Source: Pseudomonadota bacterium (GTDB lineage: Bacteria; Pseudomonadota; Gammaproteobacteria; Burkholderiales; Methylophilaceae). Taken from it: a stretch of DNA of 64,000 nucleotides. This document shows, in pieces, positions 1-8,556 of the stretch (position 1 is its first letter; the number at the start of each line of letters is the position of its first letter). Below the pieces are notes generated by a model. It was not told the origin of the DNA. It did no database searches and worked only from the letters and a program-made list of their open reading frames with translations. The stretch is taken from positions 248,001 to 312,000 of the forward strand of contig JAKOVB010000067.1 in assembly GCA_029782295.1 (NCBI GenBank), read 5' to 3'. Both the position numbers and the translations under genes were made by a program.

Positions 1-256
1 TGTCCCGAGGAGTGCTGGTGATCAGGTTGGCGGGGTTGAATCCGCGCGTTTCGGAACGCCCTGGCAGCACGATGACGAGGTTTGTGCCAATGGATGAAAA
101 CTCGCCGACCACGTAACGACGCGCACCATCACCAAGGGCGGTGAGGATGATGACAGCGCCAACGCCGATGGCCATGGACAGGACCAGCAATCCGGTGCGT
201 AGCGGTGTGCCTGAAGCGGCATCGCGGGCGAAGCGCAAGGTGTCGGCCAGTCTCAT
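1..256 (-). CDS. MacB/FtsX-like ABC transporter permease, N-terminal part (cut by window edge)
   Basis: The first 85 codons of an inner-membrane permease are present; the rest lies beyond position 1. The start reads MRLADTLRFA, followed by a hydrophobic segment (about residues 22-42) and then a periplasmic-type stretch with GARRYVVGEF and LVIVLPGR. This is the usual opening of MacB-family permeases, which couple ATP hydrolysis to export through a periplasmic adaptor. The ATG overlaps the stop of the upstream ATPase gene as ATGA, so translation is probably coupled. Order adaptor-ATPase-permease fits a MacAB-like tripartite exporter. The substrate cannot be told from sequence; macrolide, peptide or lipoprotein-type cargo are all possible. 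Confidence 0.85.
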   Translation of the reverse strand, partial: MRLADTLRFARDAASGTPLRTGLLVLSMAIGVGAVIILTALGDGARRYVVGEFSSIGTNLVIVLPGRSETRGFNPANLITSTPRD

Positions 257-945
257 GGCGTGATCCCCGCACTGTCGCGGGCAATGGCGCCGTCTTCCAT
301 GACGAGTTGTCGACGTGCGCGCGCACCGAGGGACTGATCGTGGGTCACGATGATGAGCGTCACCCCTTGCTGAGTGTTGAGGGCTTCCAGCAGATGGATG
401 ACCTCTTCTCCAGTCGCGCGGTCGAGGTTTCCAGTCGGCTCGTCCGCCAGGATCACTGCAGGATGCATCACGGTAGCGCGTGCGATGGCGACCCGCTGGC
501 GCTGACCGCCGGACAGTTGGTCCGGACGGTGGTGCGCCCGTTCCGTCAGGCCATATTCCTGCAGTGCCTGTTGTACACGTCGGTGGCGCTCCGACGGCGC
601 GATGCCAGCCAGCATCAGCGGGAGATCGATGTTGGCGGCGGCGGTCAGGCGTGGCACCAGGTGAAAGCTCTGAAACACAAATCCGATACGTTCACTGCGT
701 ATGTGCGCCTGTTCTTCCAGGCTCAGGGTGGTGACATCGCGGCCTTCCAGCCGGTAGGTGCCGGCGTTGGGGCGGTCGAGCAGGCCCAGAAGGTTGAGCA
801 TGGTGGACTTTCCCGAGCCGGAGGGACCCATCATCGCGACGTATTCGCCTGCTTCGATCGTGAGGTCAATATCGCGCAGGGCATGGACGATGCTGTCACC
901 CAACTGAAAGGTGCGTTGAATGCCGCTGAGTTCGATGAGTGACAA
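253..945 (-). CDS. ABC transporter ATP-binding protein, MacB/LolD type
   Basis: A 230-aa stand-alone ATPase with all nucleotide-binding motifs: Walker A GPSGSGKST (about residues 40-48), Q-loop FQSFHLVPRLT, signature LSGGQRQRVAIARA, Walker B VILADEPTGNLD and the H-loop VTHD. The length and the LTAAANIDLPL region match the LolD/MacB/FtsE group that energises FtsX-type permeases. It lies 3 nt after the adaptor gene and overlaps the permease start by 4 nt, so the three genes form one transcription unit. It should sit on the cytoplasmic face of the inner membrane as a dimer. No transcriptional regulator is seen next to it. Confidence 0.93.
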   Translation of the reverse strand: MSLIELSGIQRTFQLGDSIVHALRDIDLTIEAGEYVAMMGPSGSGKSTMLNLLGLLDRPNAGTYRLEGRDVTTLSLEEQAHIRSERIGFVFQSFHLVPRLTAAANIDLPLMLAGIAPSERHRRVQQALQEYGLTERAHHRPDQLSGGQRQRVAIARATVMHPAVILADEPTGNLDRATGEEVIHLLEALNTQQGVTLIIVTHDQSLGARARRQLVMEDGAIARDSAGITP

Positions 946-948
946 GGG

Positions 949-2106
949 TTATTTCCCTGCCGGTTTGTCTTCCGGCCTGACAAGGGCGCCAGCCTTCACC
1001 CCTTCGCGCTCTAGCGACAGCACGACTCGGTCTCCGGCCTTCAGGCCATCCAGCACTTCCGTGAACTCCCAGTTGGCGATGCCGGTCTTGAGCTGTACTT
1101 CTTCCAGCTTTCCGCTCTCTGGCAGATAGCGTAGCACTCGGCCACCTTCCATCAAGGCGGAAGTCGGGACGCGTAACACGTTGTCATGACTGTCGAGGAC
1201 GATTTCGAGGTCGGCACTGTAGCCAACCAGCATGCGAGGGATGTCTGCGGGACGATCGAGGCTGGCCTCGACATCAACGGTACGGGCTTGTTTCTCTACA
1301 GCCTGCACATACGGAGCGACGCGGCGGACATGGGCAGGAAATATCTGACCGTGGAATGCGTCCAAAGTCACGCGGGCAATCTGACCGACCCTCATCTTGG
1401 GGGCATCGACTTCGTCCATCGGCGCCTTGATGTAGAGGCAGGTCGGGTCGATCAGGTCGATGGCCGGGGGAGTGGCAACGCCGGGCGGGGAAGGGGTCGT
1501 ATATTCCCCCAGTTCGCCGACGATTTCGGCGATGACGCCATCAAACGGCGCAACCAATTCCGTGCGGCGTTGTTGTACCGTGCTGAGATTGACCTGGGCG
1601 CTGGCTTGTCCGACTTCAGCACGGGCTGCTGCACAGGCAGCTTTGCGCGATTCGGCCTCGCTTCGGGCTTTGTCCTCGGCGCCTTCTGAAATGAAGCCCC
1701 GGGCGCGCAGGCGGGATGAGCGGTCCGCTTCACGCACGGCGTTGTCGGCCTGAGCGCAAACTTCTTTCACGTGTTTGCTGGCGGTTTCGACCTGCTTCTG
1801 CGCCACGCCAGTCTGAGCCCGCTGATCATCGTTCCAGAGGCGCATCAGCACCTGCCCCTTTTTGACGTGGTCGCCTTCCTTCACCCCGAGGTAGACGATG
1901 CGTCCGCCGATGATGGGCGACATCTTGGTACGCTGGCAGGCCTCCACAGTGCCGGCGCGAGTGTTGGCGATACTGGCTTCGACTTTGCCGTGCCCGATTT
2001 CGGCCAGTTGTACCGCGATCGGCTTCGGGCGGGAGAACCACCAGAAGGTGCTGCCGGCGACTGCGATCAGGATCAGAACCACAACGATACGGCGCATGAA
2101 GCTCAC
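949..2106 (-). CDS. Periplasmic adaptor (membrane fusion) protein of a MacA/HlyD-type exporter
   Basis: A 385-aa protein with one N-terminal membrane anchor (RIVVVLILIAVAGS, about residues 6-20). A biotinyl-lipoyl half (GGRIVYLGVKEGDHVKKGQ) follows, then a long alpha-helical hairpin rich in A, E, K and Q (about 85-170), the second lipoyl half (VAPFDGVIAEIVGELGEY), and beta-barrel and membrane-proximal domains. Such adaptors bridge an inner-membrane permease and an outer-membrane channel. It is first in the operon with the ATPase and permease. No TolC-like outer-membrane gene is visible, so the channel must be encoded elsewhere. An aspartate-rich substrate site or other hint of cargo is not apparent. 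Confidence 0.9.
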   Translation of the reverse strand: MSFMRRIVVVLILIAVAGSTFWWFSRPKPIAVQLAEIGHGKVEASIANTRAGTVEACQRTKMSPIIGGRIVYLGVKEGDHVKKGQVLMRLWNDDQRAQTGVAQKQVETASKHVKEVCAQADNAVREADRSSRLRARGFISEGAEDKARSEAESRKAACAAARAEVGQASAQVNLSTVQQRRTELVAPFDGVIAEIVGELGEYTTPSPPGVATPPAIDLIDPTCLYIKAPMDEVDAPKMRVGQIARVTLDAFHGQIFPAHVRRVAPYVQAVEKQARTVDVEASLDRPADIPRMLVGYSADLEIVLDSHDNVLRVPTSALMEGGRVLRYLPESGKLEEVQLKTGIANWEFTEVLDGLKAGDRVVLSLEREGVKAGALVRPEDKPAGK

Positions 2107-2181
2107 ATTCCTCTGTAAGTTGACAGGGCAGGCGTATTACACTGGGAATTATCGCTCAATTATCAAAGAAGTTTTTAATAA

Positions 2182-2667
2182 ATGGATACCTTCAGTCATG
2201 CCCTCTGGGGATACGGCCTGTTCGGCTGGCGTCGCCATGCCTGGTTGGCGCTGCTGTTTGGGGCGTTGCCTGACCTCTGCTCCTTCGGCGCCTATCTCGC
2301 CATGCGGATCTTCGACGGTAGCGGATACCAGCCGGGGCCGCCGCCAATCGGTTCCTTGCCGCACTGGCTGTTCATCTCCTACGACATCTGGCACAGCTTC
2401 GTGATCTGCGTGCCGGTGATCTGGCTCGTGTCGCTGTGGCGACGCGACATCGCCTTTGCGATGCTGGGCTGGCCCTTCCATATCCTGCTGGATTTTCCGT
2501 TCCATACCCTGCGTTATTTCCCGACGCCGATTTTCTGGCCGCTGTCGGATTTCGTGATCGACGGGATTCCGTGGTCGTCCCCGCAGGTATGGCTGCCCAA
2601 CGTCGCAGGCTTGGCCGTATTGCTGGTGTATCGCTACCGGCAGAAGAAGCGGGCGCTTACAACCTGA
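2182..2667 (+). CDS. Small inner-membrane protein resembling membrane-bound metal-dependent hydrolases (YbcI/DUF457-like)
   Basis: A 161-aa hydrophobic protein opening with MDTFSHALWGYGLFGWRRH and continuing with four or so membrane segments. The early HALWGYG motif, the following ALPDL and the later WHSF and FHILLDFPFHT histidine/aspartate clusters resemble the YbcI/DUF457 family of predicted metal-dependent membrane hydrolases. The assignment rests on these short motifs only, and the enzymatic activity of the family is poorly established. The gene stands alone, divergent from the exporter. Its 3' end overlaps the convergent flavin reductase gene by 11 nt. Confidence in a real gene is high, in the function modest. 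Confidence 0.7.
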   Translation: MDTFSHALWGYGLFGWRRHAWLALLFGALPDLCSFGAYLAMRIFDGSGYQPGPPPIGSLPHWLFISYDIWHSFVICVPVIWLVSLWRRDIAFAMLGWPFHILLDFPFHTLRYFPTPIFWPLSDFVIDGIPWSSPQVWLPNVAGLAVLLVYRYRQKKRALTT

Positions 2668-3232
2668 CCTGGATGGAAGGGCCGGTGCTGAGGAACTCGC
2701 CCCCGGCGATGTAGTGCAGGGTGCGCAGGGCGTCGTGGCCCTCGAAATGCCAGCGTCCGTCCGAAAAAACGCGGTCATCCGCAAAAGCCGCAGTTACTTC
2801 CCCGATGAACAGGTCGTACTTCTCCTGGTTGTGGGGCTCGTCGATCAATCGACACTCCAGCCATGCCACGCAGCCTTCCAGCAATGGCGCGTCGGAAGTG
2901 ATGCCCGGCTCGGCCCTGAGGCCGAAATGGCTGAATTTGTCCGTGGTGAGATCGTGCCCGGAAACCGAGCCCACGCGCATGACGGTTTCCGCTTGTGCGG
3001 CGCAGGGGACATTGATGGCAAAACGGCCGGAGGCTTCGACCAGGGAGCGGGTGTAACTGTCCTTGGCCAGGATCACGGCTACCCGAGGGGGATCGAAGTC
3101 GATTGCGACATTCCAGGCGGCGGCCAGGATGCCGCGGCGCCCCTCGTGCACGGCCGTCACCAGCACGGTCGGCCCATGGTTGAGCAAGCGGTAGGCCTTG
3201 GCCAGGGGGACGGCGCGAACATGGCCGTTCAT
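2657..3232 (-). CDS. Flavin reductase-like FMN-binding protein
   Basis: A 191-aa cytoplasmic protein of the flavin reductase / FMN-binding split-barrel family. Typical elements are PTVLVTAVHEGRRGILAAAWN near the N terminus, the PPRVAVILAKDSYTRSLVEASGRFAINVP block, and GSVSGHDLTTDKF followed by PLLEGCVAWLECRL. These proteins use NAD(P)H to reduce free flavin or act as flavin-dependent oxidoreductases; the physiological substrate here is unknown. The start ATG overlaps the stop of the HAD-hydrolase gene as ATGA, so the two are co-translated. Its 3' end overlaps the convergent membrane gene. Confidence 0.85.
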   Translation of the reverse strand: MNGHVRAVPLAKAYRLLNHGPTVLVTAVHEGRRGILAAAWNVAIDFDPPRVAVILAKDSYTRSLVEASGRFAINVPCAAQAETVMRVGSVSGHDLTTDKFSHFGLRAEPGITSDAPLLEGCVAWLECRLIDEPHNQEKYDLFIGEVTAAFADDRVFSDGRWHFEGHDALRTLHYIAGGEFLSTGPSIQVRL

Positions 3233-3879
3233 GCAACGGCATCTCCCAGGGTATCGACCACGGGGATGCGGTTTTCCGCGCAGTATTGCGGCCAGCCCTG
3301 CATGTCGGTCCAGCGGCTCACGAACACGAAGTCGAGGCCGGCGCCGCTGGCCGCCTGATGGTCGTATCGGCTGTCACCGAAGAACACGGCAGGCCTGGCC
3401 AGGTTGCCATTGCTTATCTCCCTTTGCAGGATATGCTCCTTGTTGTCAGGACTGCCGAAGATGCCGCCGTCGAACATTTCCGCGATCCCGCGTCTGGCAA
3501 AGACGTCGCGCAATTCCCGCTGGTCGGCGCCGGATACGAGGATCCATTTGGCATGGGGCGTGGCTTGGCGCAGGGCGTCCAGGCCGGGCGAGATCTCACA
3601 TTGCATCAGCCCCACGGTGGCTTCGGTGGTGAAGGCGTGCAGCAGGGCTTTCATCGCTTCGTCCGTGACCGGCAGGCCCACCATGTCGCGTAACAGGGTC
3701 TCGAACTTGACGTAGCGGGAGACCCCGCCATGCAGGATGTGGTAGGCCTCCAGCGCCTCGGCGTGCTCAACCCCGTAGGGGAGTGCCGCGTTATAGAACG
3801 CCCGGGCCCGGACTTTGTTCGAGTCGAGGATGACACCGTCGCAATCGAAGACCAGTGTTTGATAATGATCCAGCTTCAC
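3229..3879 (-). CDS. HAD-superfamily phosphatase (phosphoglycolate-phosphatase-like)
   Basis: A HAD hydrolase of about 216 aa. Motif I is LVFDCDGVILDS (nucleophile and general acid Asp of DxD), motif II is the VSGADQ region, and motif IV is FFGDSRYDHQAA, which would bind Mg. The helical cap between residues 20 and 90 is of the phosphoglycolate phosphatase / beta-phosphoglucomutase type. I prefer the GTG start at 3879 (VKLDHYQTL) because GAGAG lies 7 nt upstream and it puts motif I at the usual distance; the longer frame begins at TTG 3909. It is coupled to the flavin reductase gene. The natural substrate is not predictable. Confidence 0.82.
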   Translation of the reverse strand: MKLDHYQTLVFDCDGVILDSNKVRARAFYNAALPYGVEHAEALEAYHILHGGVSRYVKFETLLRDMVGLPVTDEAMKALLHAFTTEATVGLMQCEISPGLDALRQATPHAKWILVSGADQRELRDVFARRGIAEMFDGGIFGSPDNKEHILQREISNGNLARPAVFFGDSRYDHQAASGAGLDFVFVSRWTDMQGWPQYCAENRIPVVDTLGDAVA

Positions 3880-4032
3880 AAGGGTTCTCTCAGGTTTCCA
3901 CGGTTGCAATCATGACACAGGTTGGCTGACCTGTTGCCCCATATCGAATCAGGGTTGATTGCCAGCCGCAAAATTAAAGTTTCGCAGGCAGTGGCCGTTG
4001 ATATTCTTGTATTCAATCATGGAGCCTGTGCC

Positions 4033-4896
4033 TTGGCAGAACAGATCGCCTCCGAAGACCTCGAGGAACACGCTGAACCAGCGACAACGCCATCGCGAAC
4101 AAATCCGCTCGCGGTGTGGGGATCCCGCGCCGCTAAGTGGATGGTCGGCTTTCTGCCGAAAATGGGACTGTTCCTGTTCATGGTGCTCTTGCCGGTGTTG
4201 ATGCTGGCTTATCCTGCTTATCGGGTTTCTGAACGGTTGACGATCTATGCCCAGGCGAGAAATGTCGACGCCAGGCTGACCGACATCGATATCCGTACCG
4301 TGGAAACCGGCCAGGATCAGGCTAGTCTGTTCGAGTCGCGCAAGCATTTCGATGTCATGTTCGCGTTCGAAGGAGAGCAAAAAAAGAAGTACGTCGCGGT
4401 CGCCGAGATGTCCTGGCCTTCCCCGGGACTGCATCGGAAACTCAGCAGTGAATATGTGATCGGGGATACTTATACGCTTTACCTGCTGCCGGACCAGAGC
4501 ATCGTGATGGATGATGAGGTTGCCAGGGACTCCTTCCACCGCCTGTCCTGCCTGATGGGGCTGGTGTTCTGCGGGACCGCGGTGTTCTTTCTCCTGTGGA
4601 AGCGTCTCGCGGGCCGCATTCCCAGGTTCATGCCGACCTTTCCTTCCGCCACCCAGAAGAGTTTCATGCTCGGACAGTTGATCGCCCTGGTCGTGGCCGG
4701 GATCATGTCCGTGCTGATCACCCTCAACCCACTGGCCGTGAACCCATGGTTGTTCGTGGGAGTGTACTGGGGATTGACCCTCTTTGTGACTTTGTCGCTA
4801 AGACTGCTGGTGTTCGAGGGGACCCCTGCCGTGCCTGCTTCGGTGGAAAAGCCAGAAGAGCCCAGACCACGCGGTGCCGGGGCTGCCCGTCGCTAA
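4033..4896 (+). CDS. Membrane protein of unknown function (DUF3592-like layout)
   Basis: The protein is about 287 aa. One membrane segment (GLFLFMVLLPVLMLAYPAYR) is followed by an extracytoplasmic beta-rich domain of about 120 residues (RLTIYAQARNVDARL to DQSIVMDDEV). A cluster of three to four membrane helices follows, then a short proline/arginine-rich tail. One TM, a domain carrying Y-V-I-G-D-T-Y and a second TM is the layout seen in DUF3592 proteins, but I do not recognise it firmly. The frame is open from TTG 3922. TTG 4033 is preferred because GGAG sits 8 nt upstream. It is divergent from the HAD gene and stands alone. Confidence 0.55.
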   Translation: MAEQIASEDLEEHAEPATTPSRTNPLAVWGSRAAKWMVGFLPKMGLFLFMVLLPVLMLAYPAYRVSERLTIYAQARNVDARLTDIDIRTVETGQDQASLFESRKHFDVMFAFEGEQKKKYVAVAEMSWPSPGLHRKLSSEYVIGDTYTLYLLPDQSIVMDDEVARDSFHRLSCLMGLVFCGTAVFFLLWKRLAGRIPRFMPTFPSATQKSFMLGQLIALVVAGIMSVLITLNPLAVNPWLFVGVYWGLTLFVTLSLRLLVFEGTPAVPASVEKPEEPRPRGAGAARR

Positions 4897-4995
4897 AAGT
4901 TTTCAGCGGGGGAGTCTGGCCTCTGCTGAACGGCGCCGGCAACATCAGGTGGCGAAGGATTCTGCACAAGCCTGGGCGCAGCGCATGATCCAGAC

Positions 4996-6783
4996 TTATT
5001 TCTGCCCCTGAGACCAGGTATCACGCAAGGTGGTGGTCCGGTTGAACACGGGCTTGCCCGGCATTGAATCGACGCGGTCGGCGACGAAGTAGCCGTGGCG
5101 CTCGAACTGGAACTTGGTATCGGCCAGGGTGTTCGCCAGGCCGGGTTCCACCCAGGCGGAAATCACCTGTTTACTGTTCGGGTTGAGGCTGTCCAGGAAA
5201 TTGCGGCCGCCGGCATCCGGATGTGCCTCCGTGAACAGGCGGTCGTACAGCCGGACTTCGGCCTGCACGCCTTCGGAAGCAGAGACCCAGGTAATCACGC
5301 CCTTGACCTTCACGCTATCCGCGCCCGGCGTACCGCTCTTGGTGTCCGGCACGATTTCGGCCAGCACGGCGGTGATGTTGCCGGTGGCATCCTTCTCGCA
5401 GCCGGTGCACTTGATCACGAAGCCGTACTTGAGGCGCGCCATGTTGCCCGGGTACAGGCGGTGATAGCCCTTGGGCGGTTCTTCCATGAAGTCTTCGCGC
5501 TCGATATAGATCTCGCCGGTCAGGTTGAACGCGCGGCGGCCCATCTCTTCATGGTGCGGGTGGACGGGGGCGGAGCAGGGCTCGGCATGGCCGGCCCCGA
5601 AAAGGGATTCCCAGTTGGTGAGCTTGAGCCTGAGCGGGTCCAGCACGGCCATGGCACGTGCGGCTTTGCCATCGAGATCGTCACGCAGGGCGCCTTCCAG
5701 CGTGGAGTAGTCGATCCATGAATCGGCCTTGGAGACACCGATGCGTTCGGCGAACAGCTGGATGGACTCCGGTGTGTAACCGCGACGACGCAGGCCGACG
5801 ATGGTGGGCATGCGCGGGTCATCCCAGCCGTCCACGTGATTTTCGGTGACCAGCTGCATCAGCTTGCGCTTGCTGGTGATGACGTAGGTCAGATTGAGAC
5901 GGGCGAATTCGTACTGCTTCGGCAGCGGACGGGCCAGCAGGCCGGCGTCAGCCAGGCGTTCCAGCACCCAGTCGTAGAACGGGCGCTGGTCTTCGAACTC
6001 CAGCGTGCAGATGGAGTGGGTGATGTTCTCCAGCGCGTCTTCGATCGGGTGGGCGAAGGTGTACATCGGATAGATGCACCACTTGTCGCCGGTGTTGTGG
6101 TGCGTGGCGCGCTTGATGCGATAAATCGCCGGGTCGCGCAGGTTGATGTTGGGCGAGGCCATGTCGATTCTGGCGCGCAGGATCATGGCGCCGTCGGCAT
6201 GCTTGCCATCCCGCATCTCGCGGAACAGGGCCAGGTTCTCGGCCACGCTGCGATCGCGCCACGGGGAGTCCTTGCCTTTTTCCGTCAGCGTGCCACGGTT
6301 GACGCGCATCTCCTCGGCCGTCTGCTGGTCCACGTAGGCATGACCGGCTTCGATCAGCGCTTCGGCGGCGCGATACATGAAGTCGAAATAGTTGCTGGCG
6401 AAATACAGGTGGGTGTCGCCGAAGCCTTCCCAGGAGAATCCCAGCCACTGCACCGAGTCGGTGATGCTGTCGACGTATTCCTGCTCTTCCTTTTCCGGGT
6501 TGGTATCGTCGAAGCGCATGTGGCAGACGCCGCCGTAGTCACGTGCCAGGCCGAAGTTGAGGCAGATGCTCTTGGCGTGGCCGACGTGCAGGTAACCGTT
6601 CGGCTCGGGTGGGAAGCGGGTACGGATCTTCGCCGGGTCGGGTTCGCCTGCGGCCTGTTGCGCGGCATCGCCCGGGACGTGCGCCCAGCGACGGCTGGCG
6701 TAGGTGCCCTGTGCAAGATCGCGCTCGATGATCTGGCGCAGGAAATTGGAGGCGGGTGCGGGGGTGTTCTTTTCTTCGGACAT
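4996..6783 (-). CDS. glnS: Glutaminyl-tRNA synthetase
   Basis: A class I synthetase of 595 aa that charges tRNA-Gln. The HIGH-type motif is PPEPNGYLHVGHAKS, the KMSKS-type loop is ITSKRKLMQLV, and the C-terminal half has the two anticodon-binding beta-barrels (NLTGEIYIEREDF, KGVITWVSA). The frame stays open 261 nt upstream, but the family start is the ATG at 6783 (MSEEKNTPAP), preceded by a weak AAGAA. Length fits bacterial GlnRS. Presence of glnS implies direct tRNA-Gln charging in this organism. It is divergent from birA with a short shared intergenic region. Confidence 0.97.
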   Translation of the reverse strand: MSEEKNTPAPASNFLRQIIERDLAQGTYASRRWAHVPGDAAQQAAGEPDPAKIRTRFPPEPNGYLHVGHAKSICLNFGLARDYGGVCHMRFDDTNPEKEEQEYVDSITDSVQWLGFSWEGFGDTHLYFASNYFDFMYRAAEALIEAGHAYVDQQTAEEMRVNRGTLTEKGKDSPWRDRSVAENLALFREMRDGKHADGAMILRARIDMASPNINLRDPAIYRIKRATHHNTGDKWCIYPMYTFAHPIEDALENITHSICTLEFEDQRPFYDWVLERLADAGLLARPLPKQYEFARLNLTYVITSKRKLMQLVTENHVDGWDDPRMPTIVGLRRRGYTPESIQLFAERIGVSKADSWIDYSTLEGALRDDLDGKAARAMAVLDPLRLKLTNWESLFGAGHAEPCSAPVHPHHEEMGRRAFNLTGEIYIEREDFMEEPPKGYHRLYPGNMARLKYGFVIKCTGCEKDATGNITAVLAEIVPDTKSGTPGADSVKVKGVITWVSASEGVQAEVRLYDRLFTEAHPDAGGRNFLDSLNPNSKQVISAWVEPGLANTLADTKFQFERHGYFVADRVDSMPGKPVFNRTTTLRDTWSQGQK

Positions 6784-6835
6784 GGTTTCTTGCAATGGTT
6801 TGATTTGCCGCCATTTTACACCGTACACGGGCGGG

Positions 6836-6841
6836 TATAAT
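6836..6841 (+). promoter_or_regulatory. Probable -10 element for birA
   Basis: A perfect TATAAT lies 9 nt before the birA ATG. The best -35 candidate is TTTACA at 6815-6820, with a short 15-nt spacer. Transcription would begin around 6848, almost at the start codon, so a birA message from this promoter would be leaderless or nearly so. No ribosome-binding site is visible before the ATG. Confidence 0.45.
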
Positions 6842-6850
6842 TGACCGCAT

Positions 6851-7828
6851 ATGAATTCCCTCACTTTTCCTATCCTGCGTCTGCTGGCGGACGGGCAATT
6901 CCAGTCCGGAGAGGCGCTTGCGCGCCATTTTGGCGTGACCAGGGCGACTGTGTGGAATGCCTTGCGCGATGCCGAGTCGCTGGGTGTGCAGTTGTTCTCG
7001 GTGCGCGGAAAAGGATACCGGTTGCCCGAGCCAGTCGATTTCATCGATGCCCAGCAGGTCTATTCGGCTCTGGGTACCCGCGGTGCGCAGTTCTCCCTGG
7101 AAGTGCACGACCGGTTACCCTCGACCAATACCTATCTGATGCAGCAGGCGGCGGCAGGTGCTTCGCATGGCACCTGCGTCGTGACCGAACTGCAGACCCA
7201 GGGCCGTGGGCGACGCGGCCGGATATGGCAGGCCGGGCTGGGCAACAGCCTGACCTTCTCCGTGCTCTGGCGCTTCGATCGCGGGGCTGGGGCACTCTCC
7301 GGGCTCAGTCTGGCGGTCGGGGTGGCATTGATGCGCGCCCTGCAGGAGCTTGGCGTGGAGGGGGCCGGCCTGAAGTGGCCCAACGACGTCCTGCACGACC
7401 AGGGAAAGCTGGCAGGCATCCTGATCGAACTGCAAGGGGATATGGACGGCCCCAGCGCTGCGGTCATCGGAGTCGGTCTGAACCTGCGCATACCGGCCGC
7501 GATGCGTGCCGCCATCGACCAGCCGGTCACCGACCTGCACAGCATCGCACCGGGTCCGCTAAACGTTTCGCAAGGGTTGGGGACCCTGCTGGGTCACCTT
7601 TCGGATGTGCTCGCGCAGTTCCAACAATCCGGTTTTGAAGATTTGCGAGAGGAATGGATGCGTCGGCATGCCTATCATGAATCGCCGGTACGCATGGTGA
7701 TGCCTGACGGGCGCCATGTCGACGGCGTGGCGATGGGGGTCGCGCCGGATGGGGCGCTGATGGTGCAGACGGGTGAGGGGCTGCAGCGGTTTTCAGCCGG
7801 AGAAGTCAGCCTGAGGAGCCCAGCTTGA
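6851..7828 (+). CDS. birA: Bifunctional biotin-[acetyl-CoA carboxylase] ligase / biotin operon repressor
   Basis: A 325-aa protein. Residues 1-65 form a winged helix-turn-helix (SGEALARHFGVTRATVWNAL, FSVRGKGYRLPEP). A biotin-protein ligase domain follows, with STNTYL, the ligase loop QTQGRGRRGR, LKWPNDVLHDQGKLAGIL and a C-terminal SH3-like domain. The enzyme makes biotinyl-AMP and attaches biotin to carboxylase carrier protein; the HTH suggests it also represses biotin genes, though none is in the window. Its stop overlaps the TTG start of coaX. The ATG has no ribosome-binding site but a TATAAT lies just upstream. Confidence 0.95.
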   Translation: MNSLTFPILRLLADGQFQSGEALARHFGVTRATVWNALRDAESLGVQLFSVRGKGYRLPEPVDFIDAQQVYSALGTRGAQFSLEVHDRLPSTNTYLMQQAAAGASHGTCVVTELQTQGRGRRGRIWQAGLGNSLTFSVLWRFDRGAGALSGLSLAVGVALMRALQELGVEGAGLKWPNDVLHDQGKLAGILIELQGDMDGPSAAVIGVGLNLRIPAAMRAAIDQPVTDLHSIAPGPLNVSQGLGTLLGHLSDVLAQFQQSGFEDLREEWMRRHAYHESPVRMVMPDGRHVDGVAMGVAPDGALMVQTGEGLQRFSAGEVSLRSPA

Positions 7829-8556
7829 TCGTCGCGCTCGATGCAGGTAACACCCGGACCAAGTGGGGCGTTTTAGATGCCGAGGGACACATGATCAGCC
7901 ATGGTGCCATCGGCAATCATGAGCTCGGTCAACTGGTCGAGGAATCCGGTCGCTGGAGGCGCTGCCGGCGTATCGTGCTCTCCAACGTCGCCGGCCCCGA
8001 CGTCGATGGGCAGATCGCAGCCATGAGCCGCACCCTCGATATCCCGTTGCTACGGATACAGTCGACGGCTGCGGCTTGTGGCGTCGTCAATCGTTATGAT
8101 CGTCCGGAACAACTCGGCACCGACCGCTGGGCCGCGCTGGTGGCTGCGTGGAATCATTATCGTCAGGCTTGCGTGGTCGCCACGGCAGGGACCGCGCTGA
8201 CGGTCGACGTGCTGTCCTCGCAGGGGGAATTCTGCGGCGGCTTGATCGTCCCCGGTTTCCGGATGATGCAGGACGCACTGGGGGCCGGCACGGCAGGCCT
8301 GGCGAAGCAGGCAGGCAACCTGGACAGCCTGCCCGCCAATACCGGCGACGCTGTCCATTCCGGGATCCTGTTTGCCATGGCCGGGGCGGTGGAACGCATG
8401 CGTCAGGTGCTGAAGCAGCGCGAAGGTGCGGAGCCGCATTGCCTGCTGTCCGGTGGGGATGCGGATTTGCTGGTGCAGGCGCTACCCAGCCCTGCCAAGA
8501 TCGCGGATAATCTTGTGCTCCACGGACTTTGGCTGATCGAAAGAGAACACGCATGA
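7825..8556 (+). CDS. coaX: Type III pantothenate kinase
   Basis: A 243-aa ASKHA-fold kinase catalysing the first step of coenzyme A synthesis (pantothenate to 4'-phosphopantothenate). The phosphate-binding motif is ALDAGNTRTKWG at the N terminus. The conserved catalytic block is LGTDRWAALVAA, and TAGTALTVDVL and GGLIVPGFRMM are further family signatures. The start is TTG, overlapping the birA stop (TTGA), and the stop overlaps the next ATG (ATGA), so birA, coaX and the SPOR gene are translationally chained. Type III kinases are insensitive to CoA feedback and need a monovalent cation; this is family knowledge. Pairing birA with coaX is common in betaproteobacteria. Confidence 0.95.
   Translation: MIVALDAGNTRTKWGVLDAEGHMISHGAIGNHELGQLVEESGRWRRCRRIVLSNVAGPDVDGQIAAMSRTLDIPLLRIQSTAAACGVVNRYDRPEQLGTDRWAALVAAWNHYRQACVVATAGTALTVDVLSSQGEFCGGLIVPGFRMMQDALGAGTAGLAKQAGNLDSLPANTGDAVHSGILFAMAGAVERMRQVLKQREGAEPHCLLSGGDADLLVQALPSPAKIADNLVLHGLWLIEREHA

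Noticed and set aside
6784-7044. N-terminal extension of glnS
   Set aside because: The upstream frame is open but overlaps birA and does not look like GlnRS; the family start is ATG 6783.
8529-8552. Upstream start for the SPOR protein
   Set aside because: It lies inside coaX; ATG 8553 overlaps the coaX stop and opens directly with the membrane helix.
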